Below are positions 39,147 to 47,655 of a stretch of 64,000 nt of DNA, one piece after another. This DNA is from Onishia taeanensis (lineage in GTDB: Bacteria > Pseudomonadota > Gammaproteobacteria > Pseudomonadales > Halomonadaceae). Location of the stretch: the NCBI RefSeq assembly GCF_003268885.1, contig NZ_QLSX01000009.1:1-64000 (forward strand), in the 5' to 3' direction. How positions within the stretch are numbered: position 1 is the first letter of the stretch; each line of letters starts with the position of its first letter. Both the position numbers and the translations under genes were made by a program. The notes below the pieces were generated by a model. The model did not search any database. It was not told the DNA's origin and worked only from the letters and a program-made list of their open reading frames with translations.

Positions 39147-39503
39147 CTAGAGGTGCTTGAACAGACGCTGCAGCTTGGCGAGATCGCCGCTGTCGCCAAC
39201 CAGGCGCAGCTTGCCGGCCATCAGGCTCTCGCGGAAGGCACGAGACGTCGGCTTACGCAGCACCTTGACGGCCGTGGCCGGATCGTCGAAGCGCAGTTCG
39301 AGATCAAGATCCACCGGCAGGCTGGGCCCGGAGGTGATGCCGTCGGGAGTCATTCGGTAGTGGCGGGCAATCGAGAGATCCTCGGTGGCGATCCCCCAGT
39401 CCAGATGACCCAGCTCGGACAGGGCTTCACGAAAGCGTGGCTTGCGACGCCGGGCGCGCTTGAGCATCACGCTCAACAGCCAGAGCATCAAACGAAGCGT
39501 CAT
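39147..39503 (-). CDS. SCP2-like (sterol carrier) domain protein
   Basis: 118 residues with a hydrophobic N-terminal segment (MTLRLMLWLLSVML) followed by basic residues and a small domain whose pattern (DLDLELRFDDPATAVKVL and the C-terminal LMAGKLRLVGDSGDLAKLQRLFKHL) matches the SCP2 lipid-binding fold. Probably membrane-anchored. ATG 39503 has GAGG at a proper distance; the ATG two codons earlier is too close to it. Role unknown. Confidence 0.65.
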   Translation of the reverse strand: MTLRLMLWLLSVMLKRARRRKPRFREALSELGHLDWGIATEDLSIARHYRMTPDGITSGPSLPVDLDLELRFDDPATAVKVLRKPTSRAFRESLMAGKLRLVGDSGDLAKLQRLFKHL

Positions 39504-39594
39504 GGGCATGCCTCAGGGAAGGAAATTCATTCCACCGGCCGGACTGCGACCGGTGGAGCGCGTCACACAGGGAACGCGCGAGTGACGGCCACGC

Positions 39595-39870
39595 TTACTT
39601 GGTGACGGCGTCTTTCAGCGCCTTGCCGGGCTTGAACGCCACGGTCTTGCTGGCGGGGATGGTCAACGGCTGACCGGTCTGGGGGTTCTTGCCAGTGCGG
39701 GCGGCACGCTCGCGAACGGTGAAAGAGCCGAAGCCGATCAGGGACACATCCTGCCCCTTGGCGACACTGCCGGTAATTTCATCGAGGATAACGTTGAGTA
39801 CCTGGCTGGCCTTGTCCTTGGATAGGTCGGCACGCTCGGCGATCGCCGAGGCGAGTTCTGGTTTGCGCAT
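39595..39870 (-). CDS. hupB: DNA-binding protein HU
   Basis: 91 residues; MRKPELASAIAERADLSKDKAS start, dimer core, DVSLIGFGSFTVRERAARTGKNPQTGQPLTIPA DNA-binding arm, and lysine-rich end. Histone-like protein that bends and compacts DNA. In many gammaproteobacteria hupB follows lon; here lon is absent and the position matches the Pseudomonas order recG-hupB-rubredoxin reductase-ubiC-ubiA. Confidence 0.94.
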   Translation of the reverse strand: MRKPELASAIAERADLSKDKASQVLNVILDEITGSVAKGQDVSLIGFGSFTVRERAARTGKNPQTGQPLTIPASKTVAFKPGKALKDAVTK

Positions 39871-40019
39871 ATAGCCCTCCTGGTGTGCGGTTCAAGGCGG
39901 CATCCGCCGCCTCAGATCGTTGTGAGGCCGGTTTCTGGTGGAGTCGCGGTGGTCGAGTCCAAGCCGGTATTGGCCAAGATGCCGAGGTGGTCGGAATCAC
40001 CACGCCGGCAGCAACCAAT

Positions 40020-41180
40020 CTAGATTAGCAATGCTGGGGCGACTCGTGCCAGTTCGACTTTCCGACGCACGCAGGCGCCTGTCAACGCAAAACCAATCAT
40101 ACGTCCGTTTTCGTCTTCTGCCCGAGCACTCCAATCACGCCCTTCCCCATCGATCCGCCAGTGGGCCGGCACCTGACGCGGCGGCAGCGCCACCACCGGC
40201 AGCAGCGGTGTCTTGACCAGTATCGGCCAGGGGCCATACGTCACCGGCGTCGGGGTGCCAGTGAGGGTCGCCGCCAGTGCCTTGGCACCGGCCTGCAGGG
40301 GCTGCACGTACATGGCGTTGATGCCGTCGACGCAGGCCACATCGCCCAGCGCATGGATGCCCGGCTGTGAGGTGGCCAGGTAGCGGTCGGTATGCACGCC
40401 CTCAGGGCCCACGGCCAGGCCGGCAGCCTCGGCGAGCGACGTGCGCGGCGATAGGCCGGTAGCGACCAGCACCAGATCCGCCTCGAGCGACCGGCCATCG
40501 TCGAGGGTCAGCGCCAGCTGCTCACCGTCCTCGCCAAGCGCCGCCAGGGTCCGGCCCGTCTGCAGCGCGATGCCGGCCTCCCGGAAGGCATCATTCAAGG
40601 CCGCCCCCAGCGTCTCGGGCAGCAGCCGCGCCAGCGGCGTGGGCTCAGGGGTGATCAGCGTCACGCCATGGCCGCCGGCGACCAGGTCATTGGCATACTC
40701 GCAACCCACCAGGCCGCTGCCGATGATCGCCACTCGCGCCGGGCGAGCGAGCCTCGCCAGCGCCGCGTGGAAGACGCGGTAGTCGTCGAGGTCATTGATC
40801 GCAAAGACCCTGGATGCCAGCGCGGGCGGAATCGCGAAGGGCGCCACCGGCGCGGCGCCGGTCGCCAACACCAGCTCGCCATAGGGCAACGTCTCGGCGC
40901 CGATCTCGAGGCACTTCGTCAGCGGATCGATCGACGTGACCCGGGTGTGGGTGCGCACCACGGCGTCGAGGCCCTCGGCCAGCGAAAGCGCATCGCGGCT
41001 GGCCAGCCGCGACGGGGGCAGCCCCTTGGCGAAGCCGGTGGAGAGCATCGGCTTGGAGTAATCGTCACCGCTGTCGGCAGTGATCAGGGTGATCGGCCGC
41101 GCGGCGTCACGGGCACGCACCTGGCGGGCCAGCTGAATACCGGCCATGCCGGTGCCGAGGATGGTCAAGGGTGCAGTCAT
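40020..41180 (-). CDS. FAD-dependent oxidoreductase, rubredoxin-NAD(+) reductase type
   Basis: 386 residues with two dinucleotide-binding motifs, GTGMAGIQLA near residue 9 (FAD) and GSGLVGCEYA near 150 (NAD), plus the ATGLSPRTSL and GDVACVDG blocks. It resembles rubredoxin reductase, which passes electrons from NADH to rubredoxin; the rubredoxin gene is not in the window. The start (41180) follows GGGAGCGCC. Divergent from ubiC, as in Pseudomonas. Confidence 0.82.
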   Translation of the reverse strand: MTAPLTILGTGMAGIQLARQVRARDAARPITLITADSGDDYSKPMLSTGFAKGLPPSRLASRDALSLAEGLDAVVRTHTRVTSIDPLTKCLEIGAETLPYGELVLATGAAPVAPFAIPPALASRVFAINDLDDYRVFHAALARLARPARVAIIGSGLVGCEYANDLVAGGHGVTLITPEPTPLARLLPETLGAALNDAFREAGIALQTGRTLAALGEDGEQLALTLDDGRSLEADLVLVATGLSPRTSLAEAAGLAVGPEGVHTDRYLATSQPGIHALGDVACVDGINAMYVQPLQAGAKALAATLTGTPTPVTYGPWPILVKTPLLPVVALPPRQVPAHWRIDGEGRDWSARAEDENGRMIGFALTGACVRRKVELARVAPALLI

Positions 41181-41254
41181 GGCGCTCCCGACGAGCAATA
41201 ACGTGAACGCCGCATGGTACACTATGCGCCCCGATATTGGCCTGGAGGCGCCCG

Positions 41255-41809
41255 GTGCGCGATCGCCCGACATCTCCCTCTCTGAGCACCACCTGGCGCC
41301 GCTGGTACCCCGCTGCCGTGGCCCGGCCGACCATGAGCCCCGCCTGGTGGACCTGGGTCGCCAGCCGCGACTCGCTGACGGCGAGGCTGATCGCTGCCGC
41401 CGACGGTCGTCCCTTTCGGGTGCGCCTGCTGGACCAGCGCATCGGCCGCCCCGGACACGACGAAGCCCGGGCACTGGGGCTCAGGCCCCGAGAGCGCGCC
41501 TGGCTGCGCGAGGTGGCGCTGTGCATCGAGGAGCAGCCCTGGGTGGTGGCTCGCTCGGTGGTGCCACTCGCTCGGCTCCACGGCCAGCGCCTGGATCGCC
41601 TTGGTGAGCGTTCGCTGGGCCACTGGCTGTTTCGTCAACCGGACCTCGAGCGCGGGCCGATTGAGGTCACCCAAGCCGCAGCAGGCTTTCACGGCGGCCT
41701 CGGCCCATGGGGGCGACGCTCGGTGTTTCGCCACGGTCGCTTCGCGGTACTGGTTCAGGAGTTCTTCCTCGATACCATGAGCGATGAGCTGGGCCTGCCG
41801 CCACGCTGA
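41255..41809 (+). CDS. ubiC: Chorismate pyruvate-lyase
   Basis: 184 residues. Converts chorismate to 4-hydroxybenzoate, the first committed step of ubiquinone synthesis. The family motifs RAWLREVALCIEEQPWVVARSVVP and LGPWGRRSVFRHGRFAVLVQEFFL are visible, with the conserved Arg and the C-terminal Glu of the product site. GTG 41255 with GGAGG 6 bases upstream is preferred to the TTG at 41237. ubiA follows 160 bp later. Confidence 0.9.
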   Translation: MRDRPTSPSLSTTWRRWYPAAVARPTMSPAWWTWVASRDSLTARLIAAADGRPFRVRLLDQRIGRPGHDEARALGLRPRERAWLREVALCIEEQPWVVARSVVPLARLHGQRLDRLGERSLGHWLFRQPDLERGPIEVTQAAAGFHGGLGPWGRRSVFRHGRFAVLVQEFFLDTMSDELGLPPR

Positions 41810-41841
41810 CCGGCCGCCGCGCCTAAACCATCGCAGCTAGC

Positions 41842-41905
41842 CCATGGCGTTAAATGAGTCGTGACGATAAATGGGCCATGGCATTAAATGAGCCGGCGCG
41901 ATAAA
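41842..41905. repeat. 34-bp imperfect tandem repeat between ubiC and ubiA
   Basis: Units begin CCATGGCGTTAAATGAG (41842) and CCATGGCATTAAATGAG (41876), each followed by a 13-base segment ending CGATAAA. Not part of either gene. Confidence 0.75.
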
Positions 41906-41970
41906 AGAGTGCCCTGGCCCTGGAGAATGGGCGTAGCGGCAGGGCCTGAAGAGACAACCTGGAGACCAAG

Positions 41971-42855
41971 ATGGATCACGTCGAGCGCCCCCGTGGCCTG
42001 GCTCGCCTGCCCGACTTTCTGGCACTGATGCGCCTCAATCGTCCCATCGGTACCTGGCTATTGATGTGGCCGACGCTCTGGGCGCTGTGGCTCGCCGCCG
42101 AGGGCCTGCCCACCCGCACCCTGCTGCTGATCTTCATCGCTGGGGTCTACCTGATGCGGGCCGCGGGCTGTGTGGTCAACGACTACGCCGACCGCCACCT
42201 GGATGGTCACGTCAAGCGCACCAAGGCACGGCCGCTGGCCACCGGCCGCATTGCGGAGCGCGAAGCCAAGATGCTGTTCGCGGTCCTCGTCGCTGCCTCC
42301 TTCGTGCTGGTGTGCTTCACCAACGGCCTGACCGTGCTGCTGTCGGTGGCCGCCGTGGCCCTGGCCGCGGTCTATCCCTTCATGAAACGCTATACGCACC
42401 TGCCCCAGGTCGTGCTGGGGGCGGCCTTCTCGATGGCCATTCCGATGGCCTTCTCGGCCGTGACCGGCGCGGTACCGCTGGAGGCCTGGCTCTTGTTCGC
42501 GGCCAACCTGTGCTGGACGGTGGCCTATGATACGCAATACGCGATGGTCGACCGGGACGATGACCTCAAGATCGGCATCAAGTCCACGGCGGTGCTGTTC
42601 GGGCGCGCCGATATCCTGATGATCGGGCTGCTGCAGCTCTTGACCCTTGGGTTGCTGGGACTGATCGGTACCCGCCTGGCACTAAGCGGCTTCTTCTGGC
42701 TGGGGCTTGGCGCCATGGCCGCGATCTTCGTCTATCAGTACACGCTGATTCGCGGCCGCGACCGGGATCGCTGCTTCCAGGCCTTCCTCAACAATCACTG
42801 GGCGGGGCTGATCCTGTTCGCCGGCCTGGCCCTGTCGCTGTGGCCGGCGCCCTGA
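41971..42855 (+). CDS. ubiA: 4-hydroxybenzoate polyprenyltransferase
   Basis: 294 residues, about eight membrane segments. Attaches the polyprenyl chain to 4-hydroxybenzoate. Both Asp-rich magnesium/diphosphate motifs are present: [20 protein letters not shown] near residues 67-86 and [20 protein letters not shown] near 187-206. It uses the product of UbiC encoded just upstream. Confidence 0.95.
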   Translation: MDHVERPRGLARLPDFLALMRLNRPIGTWLLMWPTLWALWLAAEGLPTRTLLLIFIAGVYLMRAAGCVVNDYADRHLDGHVKRTKARPLATGRIAEREAKMLFAVLVAASFVLVCFTNGLTVLLSVAAVALAAVYPFMKRYTHLPQVVLGAAFSMAIPMAFSAVTGAVPLEAWLLFAANLCWTVAYDTQYAMVDRDDDLKIGIKSTAVLFGRADILMIGLLQLLTLGLLGLIGTRLALSGFFWLGLGAMAAIFVYQYTLIRGRDRDRCFQAFLNNHWAGLILFAGLALSLWPAP

Positions 42856-42996
42856 AGCAACTGCCGGACGAAAGGTGCGCCCCCTGAGGTCGGGGCCAAG
42901 AAAGGGGCGGAGCAAGAAGAGGGATACGCCCGGGTCAGAGCCCTTGATCTAAGCCCCTGATCAAGGGCCTTGGTGAGCCCCCTTGGTGAGAGCCGC

Positions 42997-43014
42997 CTGT
43001 CATGGCAATGTCAT
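42997..43014 (+). promoter_or_regulatory. Pho box 1 (PhoB-binding site)
   Basis: CTGTCAT-GGCA-ATGTCAT: two 7-bp half-sites separated by 4 bp, close to the consensus CTGTCAT-N4-CTGTCAT. 69 bp upstream of phoB. Confidence 0.75.
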
Positions 43015-43029
43015 GTTAGCGTGGTGGAA

Positions 43030-43058
43030 TCGTCATCATCTTGTCATTGTCCTTATCT
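43030..43058 (+). promoter_or_regulatory. Pho box 2 with phoB promoter -10
   Basis: TCGTCAT-CATC-TTGTCAT (43030-43047), 33 bp (three helical turns) after Pho box 1, followed by a possible -10 TTATCT (43053-43058). The layout suits activation of phoBR by PhoB. Confidence 0.65.
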
Positions 43059-43082
43059 TTGTAAGGCCAGGAGGCCAGCCAG

Positions 43083-43772
43083 ATGAGCACCAAGACCGTC
43101 CTGATCGTCGATGACGAAGCCTCTATCCGCGAGATGATCGCCATCGCCCTGGAGATGGCCGACTACCAGGTCCTCGAGGCCGACAACGCCCAGACCGCGC
43201 ATGCCATGGTCGTCGACCATCAACCCGACCTGCTGGTCCTCGACTGGATGATGCCGGGCATCAGCGGTATCGAGCTGGCCCGCCGCCTGAAGCGCGACGA
43301 AGCTACCGCCGAGCTGCCGATCATCCTGCTCACCGCCAAGGGCGAAGAAGACAACAAGATTCAGGGGCTCGAAGCCGGGGCGGATGACTACATCACCAAG
43401 CCCTTCTCACCCCGCGAGCTGGTGGCCCGCCTCAAGGCGGTGCTGCGCCGCGCCACGCCCAAAGGCGTCGAGCAGGCGGTCGAGGTCGAGGGGCTGCTGC
43501 TCGACCCTGCCAGCCATCGCGTCAGCACCCACGGCGCTCCGCTGGATATCGGCCCCACCGAGTATCGCCTGCTGCAGTTCTTCATGACCCATCAGGAGCG
43601 CGCCTATACGCGCAGTCAGCTGCTCGATCAGGTGTGGGGCGGCAACGTCTATGTCGAGGAGCGCACCGTCGATGTGCACATCCGCCGCCTGCGCAAGGCC
43701 CTCGGCGAGGCACACCAGCACCTGATTCAGACCGTGCGCGGCACGGGCTACCGCTTCTCTGCCAAGGGCTGA
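43083..43772 (+). CDS. phoB: Phosphate regulon response regulator PhoB
   Basis: 229 residues. Receiver domain with acidic Asp10/Asp11 and phospho-acceptor Asp54 (LVLDWMMPG) and Lys105 (YITKPFS); C-terminal OmpR-type winged helix (RSQLLDQVWGGNVYVEERTVDVHIRRLRKAL). Activates phosphate-starvation genes through Pho boxes, two of which precede it. phoR follows 7 bp later. Confidence 0.96.
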   Translation: MSTKTVLIVDDEASIREMIAIALEMADYQVLEADNAQTAHAMVVDHQPDLLVLDWMMPGISGIELARRLKRDEATAELPIILLTAKGEEDNKIQGLEAGADDYITKPFSPRELVARLKAVLRRATPKGVEQAVEVEGLLLDPASHRVSTHGAPLDIGPTEYRLLQFFMTHQERAYTRSQLLDQVWGGNVYVEERTVDVHIRRLRKALGEAHQHLIQTVRGTGYRFSAKG

Positions 43773-43779
43773 GTTACCT

Positions 43780-45084
43780 ATGAACCTCTGGTCCCTGGAA
43801 TTCTGGCGCCTGGCTTGGCTGGCCGGCGTTCTGACCCTGGCGGGCCTGATCTTCGGCGCTCCAGGTCTGGGTCTGGCATTGGGGTTCGGTATCTACCTGC
43901 TCTTCCATCTGCGCCAGCTGCGCGCCCTGCATCGCTGGCTGACCCAGTCGCGACACAGTGACCCACCCGAGGCCAGCGGTATCTGGGGTGAGCTCTTCGA
44001 TCGCCTGCACCATCACCAGAAGGCGCAGGCCAAGACCCAGCGACGCCTGCGTAACACCCTGCAACGCATTCAGGATTCCTCGGAGGCGATGAGCGACAGC
44101 GTGGTGATGCTCGACCGCCGTGGCGACCTGGAATGGTGGAACAGCGCCGCCGAAACCATGCTGGGGCTGAAGACTCATCAGGATCGCGGCCAGCACATCA
44201 CCAACCTGATCCGTGCCCCGCGCTTCGTTGAGTACTTCGACAAGCGGGCCTACCGAGAGCCACTGACGCTGACCTCGCCGATCGACGATCGACGCGTCCT
44301 GCAGTTCCAGCTGACGCTGTATGGCGACGACGAGCGCCTGTTGATGGCCCGCGACATCACTCGCCTGCATCGTCTGGAGCAGATGCGCCGCGACTTCGTG
44401 GCCAACGTCTCCCATGAGCTGCGCACCCCGCTGACGGTGCTGACCGGCTACCTGGAGACCTATGCCGACCATGCCGAGCTGATGCCGCCGCGCCTGGCCA
44501 GGAGCCTTGGCCAGATGCAAGACCAGGCCAAGCGCATGCAGAACCTGGTCGATGACCTGCTGATGCTGTCGCGCCTGGAGATCGACCAGCCCAATGCGCA
44601 CAGCGAGCGCGTCTCCGTGCCGCCCCTGCTGGAAGCGATCCAGCACGACGCCGAATCCCTGTCGGGTGGCCGTCACCAGATCAGCCTCGACATCGAGTCG
44701 AACCAGGCACTGCGCGGCGACCCCAAGGAGCTGCGCAGCGCCATCTCCAACCTGGCCTTCAACGCCGTACGCTATAGCGGCGAAGGCTGTCATATTGTCC
44801 TGCGTTGGCGCGATCACCCGGCGGGCGCCGCCCTGGAAATCGAGGACGACGGCGAGGGCATCGACCCGGTGCATATCCCCCGCCTCACCGAGCGCTTCTA
44901 TCGGGTCGACAAGGGTCGCAGCACGGCAACCGGCGGTACCGGCCTGGGACTGGCCATCGTCAAGCACGTACTGCTGCGCCACGACGCCCGCCTGGAAATC
45001 TCCTCCTACCCCGATCAGGGGTCAGTGTTTCGCTGCGTTTTCCCCAGCAAGCGCCTGGTCGAGGATCAAGCGGCCCACGCCTGA
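43780..45084 (+). CDS. phoR: Phosphate regulon sensor kinase PhoR
   Basis: 434 residues. Two N-terminal membrane segments (about 8-45), a PAS domain (about 97-190), HisKA with His212 in ANVSHELRTPLTVL and HATPase_c (NLAFNAVRYS, DDGEGID, GTGLGLAIVKHVL). As in other PhoR proteins there is almost no periplasmic domain; the signal comes from the Pst transporter through PhoU. The start lies 7 bp after phoB. Confidence 0.95.
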   Translation: MNLWSLEFWRLAWLAGVLTLAGLIFGAPGLGLALGFGIYLLFHLRQLRALHRWLTQSRHSDPPEASGIWGELFDRLHHHQKAQAKTQRRLRNTLQRIQDSSEAMSDSVVMLDRRGDLEWWNSAAETMLGLKTHQDRGQHITNLIRAPRFVEYFDKRAYREPLTLTSPIDDRRVLQFQLTLYGDDERLLMARDITRLHRLEQMRRDFVANVSHELRTPLTVLTGYLETYADHAELMPPRLARSLGQMQDQAKRMQNLVDDLLMLSRLEIDQPNAHSERVSVPPLLEAIQHDAESLSGGRHQISLDIESNQALRGDPKELRSAISNLAFNAVRYSGEGCHIVLRWRDHPAGAALEIEDDGEGIDPVHIPRLTERFYRVDKGRSTATGGTGLGLAIVKHVLLRHDARLEISSYPDQGSVFRCVFPSKRLVEDQAAHA

Positions 45085-45129
45085 CGCGACACCCCAGCTT
45101 TAGCCGCATTCACGACAGGCCCCACCCTC

Positions 45130-45190
45130 AAACGATAGCCATGGCAATAGTCGCCATGGCATGAGTAGCTATGACAGTAGTCGCTCTGAG
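45130..45190. repeat. Degenerate 15-bp-periodic repeats after phoR
   Basis: ATAGTCGCCATGGCA-like units repeat about four times with many changes (GATAGCCATGGCA, ATAGTCGCCATGGCA, GAGTAGCTATGACA, GTAGTCGCTCTGA). The periodicity is visible but weak. Confidence 0.5.
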
Positions 45191-45193
45191 AAC

Positions 45194-45230
45194 GAAAAAA
45201 GCCCCGCTAGCGGATAGCAGGGCTTTTTTC
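45194..45230 (+). terminator. Rho-independent terminator of phoBR
   Basis: GAAAAAAGCC with GCTA on the left pairs with TAGC and GGCTTTTTTC on the right, with a small mismatch, giving a T6 tail. It could also serve the convergent cysZ gene because the A-run becomes a T-run on the other strand. Confidence 0.85.
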
Positions 45231-45302
45231 GTCACGGCCAGGCGACAGCAAGGAAAGAAGGCGAAACAAGGAAACCATGCACGCCGGGCCACACCATGGG
45301 GC

Positions 45303-46049
45303 TCAGCGGCGGGTCGCTACCGCCTCTCCTGAAGCGCCAAGCTCGCGATAGTGGCGATCCCACATCAGCACCGAGCCCGCCACGGCGCCGGGCAGCAGAA
45401 AGAGGTTGGCCAGCGGAATCCAGGTCAGCAACGTGACCCAGCCGCCGAAGGTCAGGGTCGGCCACCAGCGACGGCGCAGCCGGCGGCGCATATCGGCGAA
45501 GCTGACGGCGTTGTTGTCCATCGGGTAGTCAAGATAGGTGATCGCCATCACCCAGGCCGAGAACAGCAACCACAGCGGCGGCGCCAGCAGGTTGGCCACC
45601 GGCACCCAGCTCAGCACAAACAACAGCGCCATGCGCGGCACAATGTAGGCAAGCTTCACCAGCTCGCGGCCCAGGGCATCGACGCCGGTGCGCACCAGGC
45701 CACGCTCGTCCTGCGGAGGTCGGCCGGTCTGCTGCGCCTCGACCTTGGCCGCCAGGAAGCCATAGAAGGGGGCCGCGATCAGGTGCGTGACCAGGGTGAA
45801 ACTGAAGAACACCACCAGCACCAGAGTCACCACGAAGAGCGGCCAGATCAGCCACTCGAGCCAATTAAGCCAGCCCGGGACCATCGTCATCCAGCCATCC
45901 AGCCAGCCGCCGAAATGGCTCAGTACGAACTGAAGCCCGGCGACATAGACCACCAGATTGACCAGCATCGGCAGAAACACATAGCGTCTCAGACCCGGAC
46001 TGAAGACCAGCCGGGTTCCTCGGGTCAGCGCCGTCAGGGCGTTGAGCAT
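45303..46049 (-). CDS. cysZ: Sulfate transporter CysZ
   Basis: 248 residues. Inner-membrane sulfate permease for assimilation, with about four long hydrophobic stretches. FSPGLRRYVFLPMLVN near residue 17 and FVLSWVPVANLLAPPLWLLFSAWVMAITYLDYPMDN are family signatures. The start at 46049 follows AGGAGTCGCGAGAGG; the frame extends upstream without support. It stands alone between phoBR and phoU; no cys genes are adjacent. Confidence 0.9.
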   Translation of the reverse strand: MLNALTALTRGTRLVFSPGLRRYVFLPMLVNLVVYVAGLQFVLSHFGGWLDGWMTMVPGWLNWLEWLIWPLFVVTLVLVVFFSFTLVTHLIAAPFYGFLAAKVEAQQTGRPPQDERGLVRTGVDALGRELVKLAYIVPRMALLFVLSWVPVANLLAPPLWLLFSAWVMAITYLDYPMDNNAVSFADMRRRLRRRWWPTLTFGGWVTLLTWIPLANLFLLPGAVAGSVLMWDRHYRELGASGEAVATRR

Positions 46050-46111
46050 CCTCTCGCGACTCCTTCTCTCGATATACAGGTCACTAGACGTGTACATCCT
46101 GGATAAAACAA

Positions 46112-46134
46112 CGCCGCCGCACGAAGCGGCGGCG
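46112..46134 (-). terminator. Rho-independent terminator of phoU
   Basis: CGCCGCCGC/GCGGCGGCG 9-bp stem with a 5-base loop. On the minus strand it is followed by TTGTTTTA. It lies 36 bp downstream of the phoU stop. Confidence 0.8.
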
Positions 46135-46169
46135 ATTTCGGCTGCTTGATGCCGCCATGGCGGCTATCG

Positions 46170-46898
46170 TCACTTGCGCTGCTTGAGCGCTTCCTCGTCG
46201 AGGTCGTCCGGATTGATATGGCGGATATCCAGCCCTTTAACCAGGTAGATGACGTACTCGGCCAGGTTGTTGGCATGATCGCCGATGCGTTCCAGGGCGC
46301 GCAGCACCCACATCACGCTGAGTACCGAGGTGATGGAGCGCGGATCTTCCATCATGAAGGTCATCAGCGAGCGCATCGCGGTCGTGTATTCGCTGTCGAC
46401 GGCCTCGTCTTCGTGGACCACCTTGAGCGCCAGATCGATATCGAAGCGGGCAAAGCTGGTCAGCGAGTCGCGCACCATGTTGCGTACGCGCTCGCTGATA
46501 TGCCGCACTTCGACGAAGCCCTTCTTGCCATTGTCGGACTCACTCAGCGACAGAGCGTTGCGGGCGATCTTGGTGGCCTCATCACCGATCCGCTCAAGAT
46601 CGGACACGGCACGGGTGACCGCCAGCACCAGGCGCAGGTCGGAAGCCGCCGGCTGACGCCGCGCCAGCACCCGAGTGCACTCTTCGTCGATCTTGATCTG
46701 CATGTCGTTGACGGTCCGGTCCTGCTCGGAGACCTGCCTTGCTAGGCTCGAGTCGCCCTCGAGCAGGGCAATGACGGCATCCTGAACCTGTTTCTCGACC
46801 AGGCCACCCATGGCCATCAAGTGATTCTTGAGATCCTCGAGCTCATGATTGAACTGGCGGGAAATATGCTGGCTGTGGGTATCGCTGGTGATATCCAT
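46170..46898 (-). CDS. phoU: Phosphate signalling protein PhoU
   Basis: 242 residues, two repeats of a three-helix bundle with metal-binding E/DxxxD motifs (RIGDEATKIARN and RIGDHANNLAEYVIYLVKG). It links the Pst transporter with PhoR and keeps the regulon off when phosphate is plentiful. In Pseudomonas it follows pstSCAB; here the pst genes are not in the window, so phoU stands apart from the transporter. Confidence 0.95.
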   Translation of the reverse strand: MDITSDTHSQHISRQFNHELEDLKNHLMAMGGLVEKQVQDAVIALLEGDSSLARQVSEQDRTVNDMQIKIDEECTRVLARRQPAASDLRLVLAVTRAVSDLERIGDEATKIARNALSLSESDNGKKGFVEVRHISERVRNMVRDSLTSFARFDIDLALKVVHEDEAVDSEYTTAMRSLMTFMMEDPRSITSVLSVMWVLRALERIGDHANNLAEYVIYLVKGLDIRHINPDDLDEEALKQRK

Positions 46899-47194
46899 GG
46901 TGACACTCCTTGAGGACGCGCGGCATATCCTTGCGCCCGAGTTCGTATGCTTGGATCCGCGCGAGCCGCGGTACTGAAAGCCCTGTCACTGGCGAATGCG
47001 TCAGGGTGTCATAGCGTGCCTTGGGAGTATGACGCAACCAGGTTGCAATACGATGACGGTGAGCTCCCTGACCGTGGGTGGTGACGCCTAGGGCCGGCGT
47101 ATATGATGACAGCGTCGGCCGCGCCCAGCGTGGGCCATCCTTGCCTTCATGTTACTACACCTTCGACAACAACAAGCCCACTGGAAACGCCGCC
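46899..47194. other. Divergent intergenic region phoU / yciA
   Basis: Contains the phoU ribosome-binding site (AAGGAGTG) next to 46899 and the palindrome GCAACC-A-GGTTGC (47034-47046). No Pho box was recognised and no gene is supported here. Confidence 0.45.
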
Positions 47195-47602
47195 ATGACC
47201 GATATCGATGACGTTCCCACGCCTCAGGGCCAACTGACCCTAAAACTGCTGGCCACCCGCCAGGACACCAACCTCTATGGCGACATTCCCGGCGGCTGGC
47301 TGGTCAGCCACATGGATCAGGCCGCCGAGCTGGCCGCGGGCCGCATCGCCCATGGCCGCACCGCTACGGTGGCCATCGAGGCCATGGACTTCCTGTGTCC
47401 GGTACGCGAGGGCTCGGTGGTCAATATCTTCACCGAACTCCGCGAAATCGGCCGCAGCTCGATCAAGATCAACGTCGAGGTATGGAGCCGTCCACCCCAC
47501 GAGCGCAACCCCGATGAGCTTCACAAGGTGACCGAGGCGCGCTTCGTGATGGTGGCAATGGACGATAACGGCCGCATACGCGCCGTGCCCGACGGCCGTT
47601 GA
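47195..47602 (+). CDS. yciA: Acyl-CoA thioesterase YciA (hotdog fold)
   Basis: 135 residues. The catalytic region TNLYGDIPGGWLVSHMDQAAELAA matches YciA (NANGDIFGGWLMSQMD), including the active-site Asp, and FVMVAMDDNGRIRAVP closes the fold. Hydrolyses acyl-CoA thioesters. ATG 47195 gives the family N-terminus; the longer frame upstream is not supported. Confidence 0.9.
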   Translation: MTDIDDVPTPQGQLTLKLLATRQDTNLYGDIPGGWLVSHMDQAAELAAGRIAHGRTATVAIEAMDFLCPVREGSVVNIFTELREIGRSSIKINVEVWSRPPHERNPDELHKVTEARFVMVAMDDNGRIRAVPDGR

Positions 47603-47655
47603 TCCACCACAGCGCCATTGAGCAACAGCCTCGCTTGATCAATATCGACAATGGA

